A DNA stretch of 64,000 bases from contig CM048840.1 of the NCBI GenBank assembly GCA_026545765.1, positions 87,014,877-87,078,876 on the forward strand, given 5' to 3'. Position numbers and translations under genes: made by a program. Positions within the stretch are counted from its first letter, which is position 1, and every line of letters starts with the position of its first letter. This document shows, in pieces, positions 32,101-43,711 of this stretch. This stretch comes from Plantago major. Its lineage: Eukaryota; Streptophyta; Magnoliopsida; Lamiales; Plantaginaceae. The notes beneath the pieces were generated by a model, which had not been told where the DNA came from, ran no database searches, and saw only the letters and a program-made list of their open reading frames with translations.

Positions 32101-35100
32101 GAACAGATACCATCCTTTCTGAAAGATGTTTTAGGAAGGCCAACTACTAACTCTTTCTTGGCAAGTTTGTTCAGAGTTTTGAAATTCAAGTGACTCATTC
32201 TTTTGTTCCATAACCAGTGCTCTTCTGTGTGACCTGATTGACTCACCATGAGACATTCTTCAGTTGTGGCAGATGCCCAATCGGCAACATAAAGACTGCC
32301 TTTCCGCCTAGCAACCAAGACTGTCTGCTTTGACTCATTATCAATAATTTCGCAATACTTTGCTTTAAATTTCACAGTAAATCCCTTGTCTGCAAACTGG
32401 CTCATGCTAAATAGATTGTATTTCAAACCCTTAACATGTAATACGTCAGTAATTGTTAAGGATCCCAATTTGACGTTGCCAAATCCCAGAGAGGGATTTA
32501 ATTCTCCTCCAGCAAATCTGATGTCTGGTCCATTGTTGCAAGCTTTGTAGTTGACCAGATTTGCTTTGTCCCCTGTCATGTGCTTTCCGCATCCACTATC
32601 AAATAGCCATTGAGCCTTAGTCCAAGAGGCGTTACGCAAAACAGAAGCAGAGTTAGATTCTTGCCTCAGAGATAGAACCACTTAGACTAAACATTCTTCC
32701 AGTAGGAATCCACATTTTAGTGAATTTCTTGGGAGTTTGTTTTTGTCTAACTTTATCAGAAGGAGAAACAATAGAATCAGTAATTTTGATCTCAATCTTC
32801 CTTCTTGAAGTGTTTCTTGGTGTTCCTTTTGGTGCTTTCTGGACCCTGGGTTTCTGGGATTGCTTTTCAGCAAACTTAGCCTTTCTGGCCAGGTTCCTTC
32901 TAGCTTTGGCATTCAGTTTTTCAGTGGTTTAAGATTTCTTCCACTTCTGTTTATTGCTACGTGCAATATCAGCCTTGCGCCATTGTTCTTGTCCTTCCTT
33001 ATATTGTTGTAAAAGGACTTTTCCAATAGCACGATAGCCAATGCCATTTCGAACACCTTTGGCTTTCTGAATGCAGTCTTCAGAAGCCTTACTAGTTTCT
33101 GTACCGTCTTTATTTTCATAAAATGGTATAGTAGACAATTTGCCTATTCCAGTAATTCTTCCTTTCCTAGTAATATGGCAATGTGGATGGCTATATGTCT
33201 AAGGGTTGTATTTCTTTTCAGAAGCTTCACCCACAAGTTTCTTGTGAACTTGTTGTTCTTTCAAAGGTTGGGTTGCTACTCCTTTTCCTTTGTCAACTAC
33301 CTTAGCTTTCTGACCAATGCTATAAGTGGTTGAAGAACCATTCTGTTGAGTTTTTACAAAGGTCAACCTTTCATCACTCTTCTTCAGAGGGGATGAATTA
33401 CTCGATTGTTCATCAAGTCCAAGTCCACCTTTCTCAGAGGGATCTCTCAGATATGATTGAACCTCAGTGAGAGTGTCACTAGCCTTTGCATAGATTGGAA
33501 GGATAGCTCTTTCTTTCGAAGTTCCTCATTCTCAGAAAGCAGCTTTATCATTTTCTTATTAAGTTCATCCAAGGCTAGTTTGTAAAAATTTTCATTTTCA
33601 GATATCTGATTTTTCAGAAGGGCTATTTTAGCGCTCTTGTTCTCAGGTACCCTGGTTAGCTCAGAAACCTCTTTCTCAAGAGTTTCTTTGCTTTCCTTTA
33701 GAATTCTGGTTTTGGATTGTGCTTCCAGAAATTCTTTCTCATAACGATCCAATTCACTCCTGATTAACTCCAGATCCTCAATTCCATCATCACTCTCATA
33801 GTACAGGAATTGTGAAATGTTTGTTACCTCATCAGCCATAAGACACATTTCAATGTTGGAGATGTCTGGACCAGCAATCTCAGCAACTCCACACATTTCA
33901 TTCTTCTTAAGGCCGAAGTCGATTATGTCGTGGGTGATTCCACACAATTCTGGTGATGGTAGGTTTGAGTTATCTGAATCTCCATCTTCAGAATCTGTCT
34001 CAATATCTAGAGCATCAAGTTGGATTTGAATCTTCTTCCTTTCTTCAGTCAGTAAGGCCCTTTGATTTCTTTTGTAATTTCTTCTGTCCTTCTTGTCACA
34101 TGTCTTGAGCTTGTTTAAAGCAGGGCAATCTCTCTTGAAGTGACCAGGCTTTTGACAATAGAAGCAGATATCATTTCCTATCTCTGGCGATTCAAGATTA
34201 ACACCTTTCTGAATGGGGTTTTTCAGAGAGTTGTTTAGTTGAATGTTCTTGTACTGATGATAGTTTGGGCCAAGATGCTTTTTCAGCTTTCTTTAGCTTT
34301 TCTTCTCTCAATCTCTTGACTCACAAATTTATTCATGTGTCTTACTGCAAGAGCATTTTCTTCAGATGCGTCTTTGGTATCTTTCTTTTCAGAAGTACCT
34401 TGAGAGACTAGAGCAACACTTTGCAACTTCTCAGCTGTTTGTTCTCTCTGAGTTGTCTCATAATCTACAGTAGCAAGATGAGAGAAGAGCTCTACTGGAG
34501 TAATATTTGGCATTCCTTGGTTGAAATAAAAGAATTTAGTGTGTTCCCAGTTGTGATTGAGACTTCTGACAATAGTCTTAATCTTTTCTGGCTGGGAGTA
34601 TCTGTTGCTTTCACCAAGTGCAGCCATATCACTCATAAGAGTAGTAAACCTGAAATCAAGTTCTTCCAGAGTTTCAGTGGGACCTTGCTTGAAGTTTTGG
34701 AACTTCAATTTAAGAACTTCGAACTTGTTTTCTTTGGTTTTCTCAGTTCCGACACAGATTTCTTCAATCAATTGCCAGGCAACTTTCGCCGTTTTAGCAC
34801 CCCACAGTTTACACTGTATGTGCTCAGGTGTCGATCTGATGATTATATTACGAGCTTGACCATCCAATCTGTGTCTCTTGGCATCTTCAGATGTCCAGAG
34901 CTCTCTTGGCTTGTCTTCATACATAATGCTTCCACGAGCAACACGACCACTATCACTAGCAGTCGCATCCTCGCTTTCATCTTCCTTGTCTGAGGCTTTT
35001 CTTCCATCAGACACCTCAGTAACTTGTTTGAGTTGTCTGATTTTAATAGGCCCTTCATTGATGACATAGATCATCTCATCACTAATAGCATCATGTTGTT

Positions 35101-35271
35101 CTTCCATTTCTCGTAGTTTTCTGGCTTCAGAACGGGTGCATCACTCAGAGACATTCCTGCGCACTTAACACACAAATTATATAGTCCTCAGAAAGGGACA
35201 AAGTTTCTTCACCTATCTGGGGATCTAGGTTCGATCTTGAAGGCTTGGGAACCTCTGCCTCGATACCACTT

Positions 35272-36691
35272 GTTGGTCCAGATAATGGCAAAGTAAAAGA
35301 CTAGAGGGGGGGGGGGGGGGTTAATAGTCTTTTAAATTTTTGTCGATAAACACAGTTTCTCAGAAACCGGGGGGTTTCTGATACTTAAATTCAGAGCACG
35401 GAAGACTTTAAGATAGGTAAGTGCAGAAATAATAAGTAAGTGTGTGTGCTTTCTTTGAAGATAAATCTGAGAAGGTAAATAACACAGCAAGTATAGTGGT
35501 ATCTGAGGTGGCGTAATCCTCCAACTAATCCACTTGGTCTTTCCGAGACCTAGAATTCACTAGAATGAGATAATTGAGTTCACCTTACAATAATCCTATT
35601 CTAAGATTCCTAAACAAATGGTTCCCAACCAAATGTTCCCCGAGTTATTCCCGACTCCTAGAGCTAAGTACTTCCTCTACTCGATAACCTTGAGTTATTC
35701 CCGATTTCCCAAATCAAGTACTTCCTACTCCACGCCTTGATGGTGTTGGTTATAAGGTTTGTCGAGAGGCTTCTTGTATAACTTTTCGCTTATGTTTCGA
35801 ACGACTAATAGAACAAGACTACTTAATACACTTGTTCGGGTATGGCAATCGCTCTTCTTGACCCAAAGAATTGATGTCCGTTATGGAGAATGAGCTTCAG
35901 AAAGGTTATCTGATAGTTCAACTCTTTCACGAATAACAATCTCTTGTTAAGGTTCAGGATAACTTAGAACTACTAGTGATTCTTCAAGCAACAGAAAGCT
36001 TTCAGAAAGGGTAGTAGAGTGCTTGAGAGAATACTTTGCTAGATTTTAAGTTTGCAAGTTGGATCGTTCTTTGGTCGTTGTATTTCTCAGCATCTAAGTG
36101 TGTGATATTTATAAATGAATTAGAGAGTCGTTGGGATGTTATCCGTTAGACACAATTCAAATTCAGTCTATACTTATCTTGAAATGAGTACTCAGAAGTC
36201 CTTGTCTCATATCTCAGAGAGGACTGTGCTTTAGCGGCTTTTCTGCCGATGCAATTAATGCACATGTACTATTTCTTGTCCTGTAGTCTTCAACGGATAC
36301 ATTAGCCTTTCTGATGGCTTGCATGCTCCATACTCATGATGTCATATGTTCCAGAATCATGTTTCAAAAGTAACTAAATGCACTTAAGAAAGGATTAAGG
36401 ACATAGTCTTTCCGAGTGAGACTAAATCTTGGTGTCTTCATAAATCTTGTGCAATATCCGGTCTTGTAATCTTCAGAAAAGCTCCATTGCTAGGATTGAT
36501 CTTCATGGTCTTCTTGGAAATAAAAATTACATTCAGAGACCTATAATCCTAATACAAGATTTACTAGACTAATCATACTCAGTGATTTCCTCTTTTACAA
36601 TGTTCAAGTGAACTAAGAGTACTTAATCACCTTTCTGGCAAAGATAAGAACATGTGATGAATGATCAAAGTACTAACAGATATTCCTAACA
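35272..36691 (-). repeat. Sirevirus 5' LTR
   Basis: 1420 bp, partner of 18908-20326 and carrying the same TGTTGG...CTAACA ends. Contains a 15-base G run at 35306-35320 in the equivalent place. Confidence 0.9.
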
Positions 36692-37603
36692 ACTTATAAA
36701 CAGGCAAGCAAAGATACTGAATGGCAACAAGCAATGAATAATGAGATTCAAGCATTGGAAAGAACTAGTACATGGTCACTTGTTGATTTCCCTAATGGCA
36801 AGCATTGCATAGGTTGCAAATGGGTGTATAAGATCAAACACAAGGCTGATGGATCCATCGAAAGATACAAAGCACGCTTGGTTGCTAAATGTTATGCACA
36901 GGAGGAGGGTATAGATTTACTTTCATACTTTTTCCCCTGTAGCTAAATTAACAACTGTTAGATCTCTTTTAGCTATTGTTGCACAGAAAAAGCTAGTTTT
37001 TACATCAATGTGATGTTAATAATGCTTTTCTACATGGGGACTTAGATGAAGAAGTATATATGGTCCCTCCCCCTGGCTACTTATCTACTGAGGACAAGAG
37101 AGTGTGTAAATTAAACAAAAGTCTATATGGCCTTAAACAGGCGTCTAGATAATAGTTTCATAAACTCACTACTTGTCTTACTCAGTATGGTTTTGTTCAG
37201 TCAAATTCTGATAATTCTTTGTTTACAATGACTACTGATCAAAGTTTTATAGCTCTTCTCTGTTATGTAGATGATATTATCATTGCAGGTGACAATGAGG
37301 AACTTATCATAAAGATCAAGAAGCATCTTGATAATCAGTTCACCATAAAGGATTTGGGCATATTAAAGTAGATGCTTGGAATAGAGGTGGCTAGATCTCC
37401 TGATGGGATCACACTTTGTCAAAGAAAGTATGCACTTGACATACTCACAGATACAGGTTTTCTGGCAAGTAAACCTATTGTGACTCCCATGGATAGCAAG
37501 CAGAAATTTACTACACAAGACTCTCCATTACTCAATAATGTTGCTGCTACTGAGTACAGAAGATTAGTAGGGCGCCTACTTTATCTAACCATAACTCGCC
37601 CTG

Positions 37604-39115
37604 TGATGTGCACTTGGAAATTTGAATGCGTTGTAGCACCTGTAATTCTCAATTGCAATGAAAGATTAAATTTATATTTATCGGAAGCTCACAAACTAAC
37701 AGCAATAGTAGTAAGTTAACTCGGGATGTCATTCTCCACGAACACTTAGCATAGGAACAAACAAGTAACGCTTTAATTTCTCGTGCAGACAGCAGACAGA
37801 TTGCAAGCAGATGATTGATACACAGTAAATCCTAATTATCCTAGTTGTGATCGATCGTGGTGATGGTGTAAAGGACCCCCGACCTCCCTCGTAATATGCT
37901 ACTCCCAACTTCTTAGTAATTATCCTACGCAATTACATCTAACGACAGCAGGGCTTAATGCTATGGCACCATGGCGCAGTCGTACGAGTACCCCTACTCA
38001 GTTGAATGAAACTACTGTGTCACTCAGTAGAACATCACACCACGAATGATGTATAGAGTTGTATAATCACGATTTACATCTAAGAACTATTCCATTAATA
38101 TAACCCGACATATAAAGAAGTAGCACATCAGAGTTTCGACGGTTCGCCTTTACAAGAGAAAGTTAGCTACTCATAGTATTCTACTACAAACATAAATCGA
38201 AAAAGCAAGGAAGAAGAAGAAGAAGAAGGAGAAGGAGAAGGAGAAGGAAGAAGAAGGAGAAGAAGGAGAAGGAAGAAGGAGAAGGAGGAAGGAGAAGTAG
38301 AAGAAGAAGAAGAAGAAGAAGGAGGAGGAGGAGGAGGAGGAGGAGGAGCAGAAGGAGAAGGAGAAGAAGGAGGAGGAGGAGGAGGAGAAGAAGAAGAAGA
38401 AGAAGAAGAATAAGAAGAAGAAGAAGCTTAGTCTCTGATGTCTTCGTGCTGCTTTTAGGGTTTCCTCCTTCTGGGTGCCTGACGGCCAGCGGTTTTGGGA
38501 TTTTACTTTCACGAGGACTGGTTACCTGACAACCAGCTATTTCTGGAAGCGGTGAATGATTATGAGACCCCAAGGGTCTTATTTATACTGTAAATTCCTA
38601 GCTCTGGCCGCCATTCATCAATAAGGAAGGTCAGAATGGCGGGCTCTAGCCTGACAGGCCAGGAAAAAGCCTGTTTCTAGTACACTGCAGTCGACAGTGG
38701 ACCACAGAGAGGCTTATGCGGTCGACTGTCGACCGCCATGGGTCGATTCTGCTAAGTTCGAATCTGTTTTCTTCGTTCTTTGATTTCGGTCTTCGTAACT
38801 TCGTTTCCTCGAAAAGTGGTATTCTACAATGTTGTAGAATCTTCAATTATCTTCGCATTGGTTGGTCACATGACATGTTTCGACACCTCGAACTCCGTGC
38901 AACGGCCAAATCAGCGTATTTGCTTAACTTCCTTGATTTCGCCCAAATATGACGTTTTGGCACCTGAAATCGTGCAATTCCTCAAAAACACGATCATGAC
39001 CTATAAAATACACAAGAAGTTGGTAATTGGCCATAATATGATACGAATTTTGAATCTTGGGCCAAAAAATGAGGGTCTAAAAGCGTGCAAAATCGCAAAT
39101 TACATTGTCACATCA
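37604..39115. mobile_element. Solo LTR (TGATGTG...CACATCA), family not identified
   Basis: 1512 bp with mirror-image ends TGATGTG and CACATCA, flanked by a perfect 5-bp duplication CCCTG (37599-37603 and 39116-39120). It interrupts the RT/RNase H region of the old Copia, whose coding sequence resumes at 39121. TG...CA ends, size and 5-bp duplication indicate an LTR retrotransposon solo LTR. No protein is encoded. A long purine microsatellite lies at 38207-38426. Confidence 0.8.
38207..38426. repeat. (AAG/AGG)n purine-tract microsatellite
   Basis: About 220 bases of almost pure A and G in AAG, GGAGAA and GGA units with very few interruptions, within the solo LTR. Long homopurine-homopyrimidine mirror tracts can form triplex DNA. 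The leucine/serine/phenylalanine-rich minus-strand open frames here are artefacts of the repeat. Confidence 0.95.
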
Positions 39116-39668
39116 CCCTGATATCTCCTACTCACTTCAAACTCTCAGTCAATACATGTCCAAGCCCACAGTAGCCCATCTTGGAGTTATTCACCGGTTA
39201 TTAAGATATATTAAACACAATCCTGGTTAAGGAGTTTTTTTTATCAGCACATGGTGATTTGAATTTGACAGCATATGTTGATAGTGATTGGCACGCTGAG
39301 CAGAGACTAAGAGAAGTATTATAGGCTATTGTGTTTATCTGGGAGACTCTCTTGATCTTCGAAATCCAAGAAACAACCTACAGTGAGATCTTCATGTTCC
39401 TCATGTTTCACCAGTCACTGTGTATACTGACAGCAAAAGGGCACTTTGCATAGCTGAGAATCCTATTTTACTTGAGAAGACCAAACACATACATCTTGAT
39501 TATCACTTCACAAGGGAAAAGCTACAAGACAAGACTATCAAAGTTGCAGATGTGTTTACAAAGCCTCTAACACCTGATCTGTTCTCTCATTTTATATCCA
39601 AGATGCATCTTCTCAACATCCACATGCATCTTGAAGAGGGGGGGGGGGGGGAGGTGGTCAAGGAGATC

Positions 39669-39873
39669 TGAAATAGTAAACTTTCCATATTTGGAAAGTT
39701 TCTATTTTAGGAAAGAAAAGTTAGTTATTTGTTAGTTATGTATAAATAGAACTTCCTTTTGTAATTTACTCACTTGTTCATTTCATTCATTTTGTTCTTG
39801 ATCCAAGAGAGCTATTTCTCTCTTTGTAAACTTCAATTCAATTATTCAATATACACATTTCATTGATTCAACA
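39669..39873 (+). repeat. 3' LTR of the old Copia element
   Basis: About 205 bp, TGAAATAGTAAAC to GATTCAACA, directly after a G-run polypurine tract. Contains a TATA-like TATAAATAG near 39740 and a leader-like stretch rich in CTC. No second LTR copy is present. Confidence 0.7.
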
Positions 39874-40353
39874 AATGGTGAGGGGAATATTTGCCATCGT
39901 GTGTTGCATGATTGTATCCTACACGAAGTCACCGCTGGTTCCTTGGATAAGCAGGCAACTCCATTTATAGCCAAGTTCTTAGTGAATGATGGAGTAAAAT
40001 TTGAGAAGAGTGTATCTCTGTAGTCGTTATGATTATTGGAGATGTCTGGTACGTTTGACTGAGGAAATAATGTACCGGCTAGGGAATTGATTATACTTAT
40101 GAATGGTCGACGTGTATTGCGATCACGATTGCTTTTGCTGGTGATTTTTCATCTGATGATGATGAAGCTTATAATTTGAGAACGAATCTATTCTTCCCTG
40201 GAGAAAATGATGTGCACGAATGGCGTCAAACTATGTAGTTTTTGAAGGGTCAAAGTTGGTTTTATTGCTTTTTTCAGTACTTTTATGATGTTCCTTTGAT
40301 TACTAGGACCTTTTTGTTATTTCCTTGTATTGGTAGCAATTAAGGTTGGCTAT
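39874..40353 (+). other. Spacer with a possible FBD-domain scrap
   Basis: Between the Copia LTR and CACTA A. Around 39958-40030 a forward reading gives PFIAKFLVNDGVKFEKSVSL, which resembles the FBD domain and is alignable with QLIAKFLLEKNGLNLKNVHV of the F-box gene at 58166-58225. If real, it is the tail of the F-box paralogue whose middle part is at 17584-17871, separated by the nested retrotransposons. The similarity is short, so this is tentative. Nothing else recognised. Confidence 0.35.
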
Positions 40354-40730
40354 CACTACAAAAAAAAATGCTAAAAAATGACGGAAAGGGGCGACGGATT
40401 TTATCCGTTGCCCCAATAGCGATGAATCGCTAAGGGTAGCGACGGATTAAATCCGTTGCTACCCATAGCAACGGATAAAAGTTATCCGTCGCTAATTTGT
40501 TGACTTTTAATTTTAAAAAAAAATTCAAAAATTTACGACGGATAGATTACCCGTCGTAAATTATTTAAAATTTAATTTAAAAATAAAAAAATAGCGACGG
40601 ATAAATTATCCGTCGCTATTTTTTTAAATAAAAAATAAATTGTGAGCGACGGATAATCCTAGCGACCAATCGCTATCCATCTTAGCGACGGATAGCGATC
40701 CGTCGCTACGAAATAGTAAAAAACGGGGCA
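40354..40730 (+). repeat. Left subterminal repeat region of CACTA A
   Basis: At least ten direct or inverted copies of GCGACGGAT or close variants, often as hairpins of the type GCGACGGAT...ATCCGTCGC. They are the likely binding sites of the TNPA-like protein. The leader that follows (40830-40930) matches CACTA B. Confidence 0.85.
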
Positions 40731-41377
40731 GATTCCCCATTTCCACCACTTTTGCTTCTGCTTCATTCTTCTCCCCTTTCCGTTTCAATTTCGTTTTCTC
40801 CACTTTTTGGCCAAAACTCCACCATTCTGGCCAATCTTGGTGTCATTTCGAAGCTCGTGGGACAATGAGCTTGGGTAGTCGATCAATTTCATCCTTCTTC
40901 GGCTATTTTTACCGCAATTTGAAGGTATAAGGCTAAACCCTAACTATTCTAAATTTGGGATTTTTGATAATTTGGATCAATTGTATGTTTGTAAACAATT
41001 ATGGTAGCTAGTATATGTTATATGAAGTAGTGGGTTAAGCTTGGGGTTGTCTATTGATTGATTTTGTTGTGAAATTGATTTAGTGTTTGATGTTTGATTG
41101 ATTAAGCTTGATTTTCATGTTTGATGTTTGATTGATTAAGCTTGATTTTCATGTTTGATGTTTTTGTATAAGTATTACGATTAGTGTTTTGAAACCCTAA
41201 TTTTTTGATAAATTTGAAAATTTTGTTAATTTCGACTAGTTTAATGTTAAGTATATATATCAAATTAGTATTACTAGTTAATTAGTATAATGTTAAGATT
41301 TAGTTAATTAACTTTGAGATTTCTATCACTTAGATTGTTGATTCCCAAGGGGCACTCAACAGAAGAAATTCCTAATT

Positions 41378-42152
41378 GTGGTCGTGGAATATTTCACCAA
41401 GTGGGTAGAAGCTGAAGCCGTGGCAACCATTACGGAAAGTCGAGTGCGGACCTTCATTTGGAAAAACATCATATGTCGCTTTGGCCTACCCAAAGTTCTT
41501 GTCTCGGACAATGGTGCCCAATTTTCAGGCAACAGGCTCAAGGAATGGTTGGCGTCCTTCAAGATTGAAAAACGTTTCACATCTGTTGGATATCCACAAG
41601 CTAATGGACAAGATGAGTCCACGAGCAAGACAATTGTTAAGATCCTGGAAAAACGACTGAGAACTTCTCAAGAAAGTTGGGCAGATGATCTGGATGGCGT
41701 ACTGTGGGCTCATCGCACCACTGCACGGACCGCGACTAGAGAAACTCCATTTTCCTTGGTTTATGGCTCATAAGCAATTATACCAGCAGAAATTGCTGTC
41801 GAGACTATGAGGGTCCAAAAGTTCGATGATTCCGCCAATCGTGAAGCTCGGATATTCGATCTAGATGTTGGAACAGAAAAGAACTGAAGCACTGGCTAAT
41901 ATCCACAGGTACCAAGCAACTGCTGCTCGAGCCTATAATAGGAATGTTCGAGCAAAAAACTTGCAGATCGGAGACCTAGTGCTTCGTCGGGCTGACATTT
42001 TGAGCAATGTTGGAAAACTCAAGCCTAAATGGGAAGGACCTTACAAGATTGTCGGTGCAAGAGTGAACGGGAGTTACGAATTGGAAGATGAGTACGGACA
42101 TCCACTCAAGCGTACATGGAATACTAGGAACCTTCAAAAGTTTTACGCATAA
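41378..42152 (+). pseudogene. Integrase C-terminal portion of the Tat element
   Basis: Encodes the second half of a Gypsy integrase core (VVVEYFTKWVEAEAVATI, LPKVLVSDNGAQFSG, GYPQANGQDES, LWAHRTTARTATRETPFSLV) followed by the C-terminal chromatin/DNA-binding portion (GDLVLRRAD, LKPKWEGPYKIV, LEDEYGHPLKRTWN). Located at the left edge of the insertion, away from the rest of pol. Fossil. Confidence 0.85.
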
Positions 42153-43312
42153 TGTTGATTGAGCAGACCCTTATCCATCATTTGGATATTTTGGGCTTAA
42201 ACTATCTATTACACGGAACTTCGTCAGTTCTGTTTTTGTTAACCCTTTTGTCATTAGCCATGTAGCCCACAAGTTGTAACTGAATTTCCGGCAAATCAAT
42301 ACAACTTTTACCTTTCAATTCGTAAATTTGAAGTTTAGCGTTCACGGTGACAAGAAAAGTCAAGCAATGAATTTTATTCATACATGAGACAAAGTATACA
42401 TAACATTGTCTCTGCAGTCTACAAATCTCGGATCTTTATCCGGACCTACAAGATATGATACATAATCTATAGAGAAAATCTTTGGAGATACGTCATCTCC
42501 CGTCGAGACCATTCCTCCGTCAGGAAAAGCTTTTTCCATATCAATCGGAAAGTATAGTTTCCGTGGAAACCAGGAACTTGATCTACCTGCACATGGAAAA
42601 ATGGTTAGATATGAGAGAATCTTTCATGATATCACCGTACCATGGTGATATAGATCCAGTGTCTGGGAAGAACAAAGTACCAACAAACAATGGTATATAC
42701 AAGTCGAAACGACTAGATCTCTGCCTAACCGTCTTTAGAGACTCCAACTCTCTTGAAATTAGGAGACTGTTACCAATTCAAGAGAGATTCGAGCCACTAA
42801 AGTAGGATTGGAAGAAAGGAGTAGAGGTCCGGCTTTAATGGTTTACTTTGAGCAACCTATCATCCAAGATCACCTTTCCTAGAAAAGAGACAGGAGTCCT
42901 AAAAGGCAGACAAGCCAAAACGGCGGAGATAGAAAAAGAAGAATTTGGGATCAGTTTGTACGGTTTTGGTACTTGGGTCGTGTCTTTTTATAGAGCACTC
43001 CAACCAATCAGCGTCCGCCACGCCAACAGATTGACGTCAACAATGGGCTTGAGTCACCCATTTGGGCAGAACAGTGTTGGATTGATTGGGCTTACCCTAC
43101 CTGATCCAGGCAGCAAGCCCATTAACCACGTCCGAATTTGTACTGGCTGGTTATCTTGCAAGGACATTCACAGGAATATAATCCGACAAAGTAAGGATAA
43201 GAAAAAGGTGAGATCTCATCTAATAAGGGCAGTCCGAATTTTATTAGAAAATCATCCGAGCATATAAACAAGGACATTACAATTTGCCAAGGTCCGAGGA
43301 CCATACTTACTT

Positions 43313-43711
43313 CTACGGGGCATACTCCGCCTCGTCCCTTTGGCGGATTCCTGAGGTTGAACCTTGAGGCTCCGAGCCACCGTCTCGAGCCCGACGAGCC
43401 TGCTGCTGCATTCGAATCCTCTTACGGATCATCTTCAGCGTCCACTCCCTTTCTTCCTCGACTAGCCTCCTAGCAATCGCCGGACATAGAGGGGGGTCAC
43501 CTTCTAGGTCAAGGATGCTTGGGTCGTCCACGGTCCCTTTACCGGGATAAATCGGAGGGTGCATGTTCCCGCAAGCACAATTTACCCAATACCGATAGCA
43601 ATCGTACTTGGGATCGTCCGGGTCTCCAACGATGGGGTTTCCCAGGCGGGGAACCACTGCGATAAGGTGAACACGCTTAGCTCGGATCGATTTTCTCGGC
43701 GATTCCGACAT
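43313..43711 (-). CDS. Antisense ORF in the 3' region of the Tat element
   Basis: A 132-codon frame opposite to gag-pol, between integrase and LTR. It begins MSESPRKSIRAKRVHLI, has several Cys and Pro residues in the middle (NCACGNMHPPIYPG) and a basic, Arg/Gln-rich C-terminal part (RKRIRMQQQARRARDG). A TATA-like TTATTTATAA lies upstream on that strand near 43812. Antisense extra ORFs at this position are known from Tat-lineage retrotransposons; no function is recognised for this one. A second minus-strand frame (44339-44118) may be a further piece. Confidence 0.5.
   Translation of the reverse strand: MSESPRKSIRAKRVHLIAVVPRLGNPIVGDPDDPKYDCYRYWVNCACGNMHPPIYPGKGTVDDPSILDLEGDPPLCPAIARRLVEEEREWTLKMIRKRIRMQQQARRARDGGSEPQGSTSGIRQRDEAEYAP

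Larger units (their letters stand above)
26660..35107 (-). pseudogene. Sirevirus gag-pol region
   Basis: Read on the minus strand. Gag (35107-about 33440) has a UBN2-type gag domain (CKLWGAKTAKVAWQLIEEIC), a CX2CX4HX4C zinc knuckle (CFYCQKPGHFKRDC, about 34160-34120) and a coiled-coil stretch. Protease has FDSGCGKHMTG (about 32600). Integrase shows its zinc-binding region and core start (LLHMDLFESS, VVDDFSRFTW; 32240-31830). Reverse transcriptase follows ([26 protein letters not shown]; 30700-29760), then the RNase H end (CDNTSAIAITQNPKFHARTK, 26990-26660). The CACTA element at 27125-29739 lies in the RNase H region. A fossil with multiple breaks. Confidence 0.85.
18908..36691 (-). mobile_element. 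Sirevirus-type Copia retrotransposon with a CACTA insertion
   Basis: A 17.8-kb LTR retrotransposon on the minus strand, flanked by a perfect 5-bp duplication ACTTA (18903-18907, 36692-36696). Its two LTRs (18908-20326 and 35272-36691) are about 1.42 kb each and differ by a few percent. Next to the 5' LTR is a primer-binding-like site (TGGTATCGAGGCAGAGG on the minus strand, near 35270); next to the 3' LTR is a purine-rich tract (ATCAAAAGGG, near 20338). Internally: gag with zinc knuckle, protease, integrase, reverse transcriptase, RNase H and a long extra ORF region before the 3' LTR. That layout fits the Sirevirus (Maximus/SIRE) lineage. Structurally complete ends, but coding parts are broken at about ten places. 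Younger than the Copia it interrupts, older than the CACTA at 27125-29739. Confidence 0.9.
17945..39873 (+). mobile_element. Old Copia element (Ale-like), partial, host of nested insertions
   Basis: A fossil Ty1/Copia element in forward orientation. Parts seen: integrase (17945-18600), start of reverse transcriptase (18690-18907, resuming at 36697), rest of reverse transcriptase (to about 37603), RNase H region (39121-39660), a G-rich polypurine tract (about 39639-39652) and a short 3' LTR (39669-39873). The 5' LTR and gag are not present. It is interrupted by the Sirevirus (18908-36691) and a solo LTR (37604-39115), each with its own target duplication. The short LTR and protein style suggest the Ale lineage. 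Broken at several places besides these insertions; the oldest element of this nest. Confidence 0.85.

Noticed and set aside
34421-34993. 190-codon plus-strand frame
   Set aside because: Shadow of the Sirevirus gag region on the opposite strand.
38171-38573. Long minus-strand frames of 113 and 129 codons
   Set aside because: They are poly-Leu, poly-Ser or poly-Phe readings of the purine microsatellite in a solo LTR.
42482-43267. Plus-strand frames of 107 and 139 codons downstream of the integrase portion
   Set aside because: In the 3' region of the Tat element, without recognisable domains, and partly opposite the antisense ORF.
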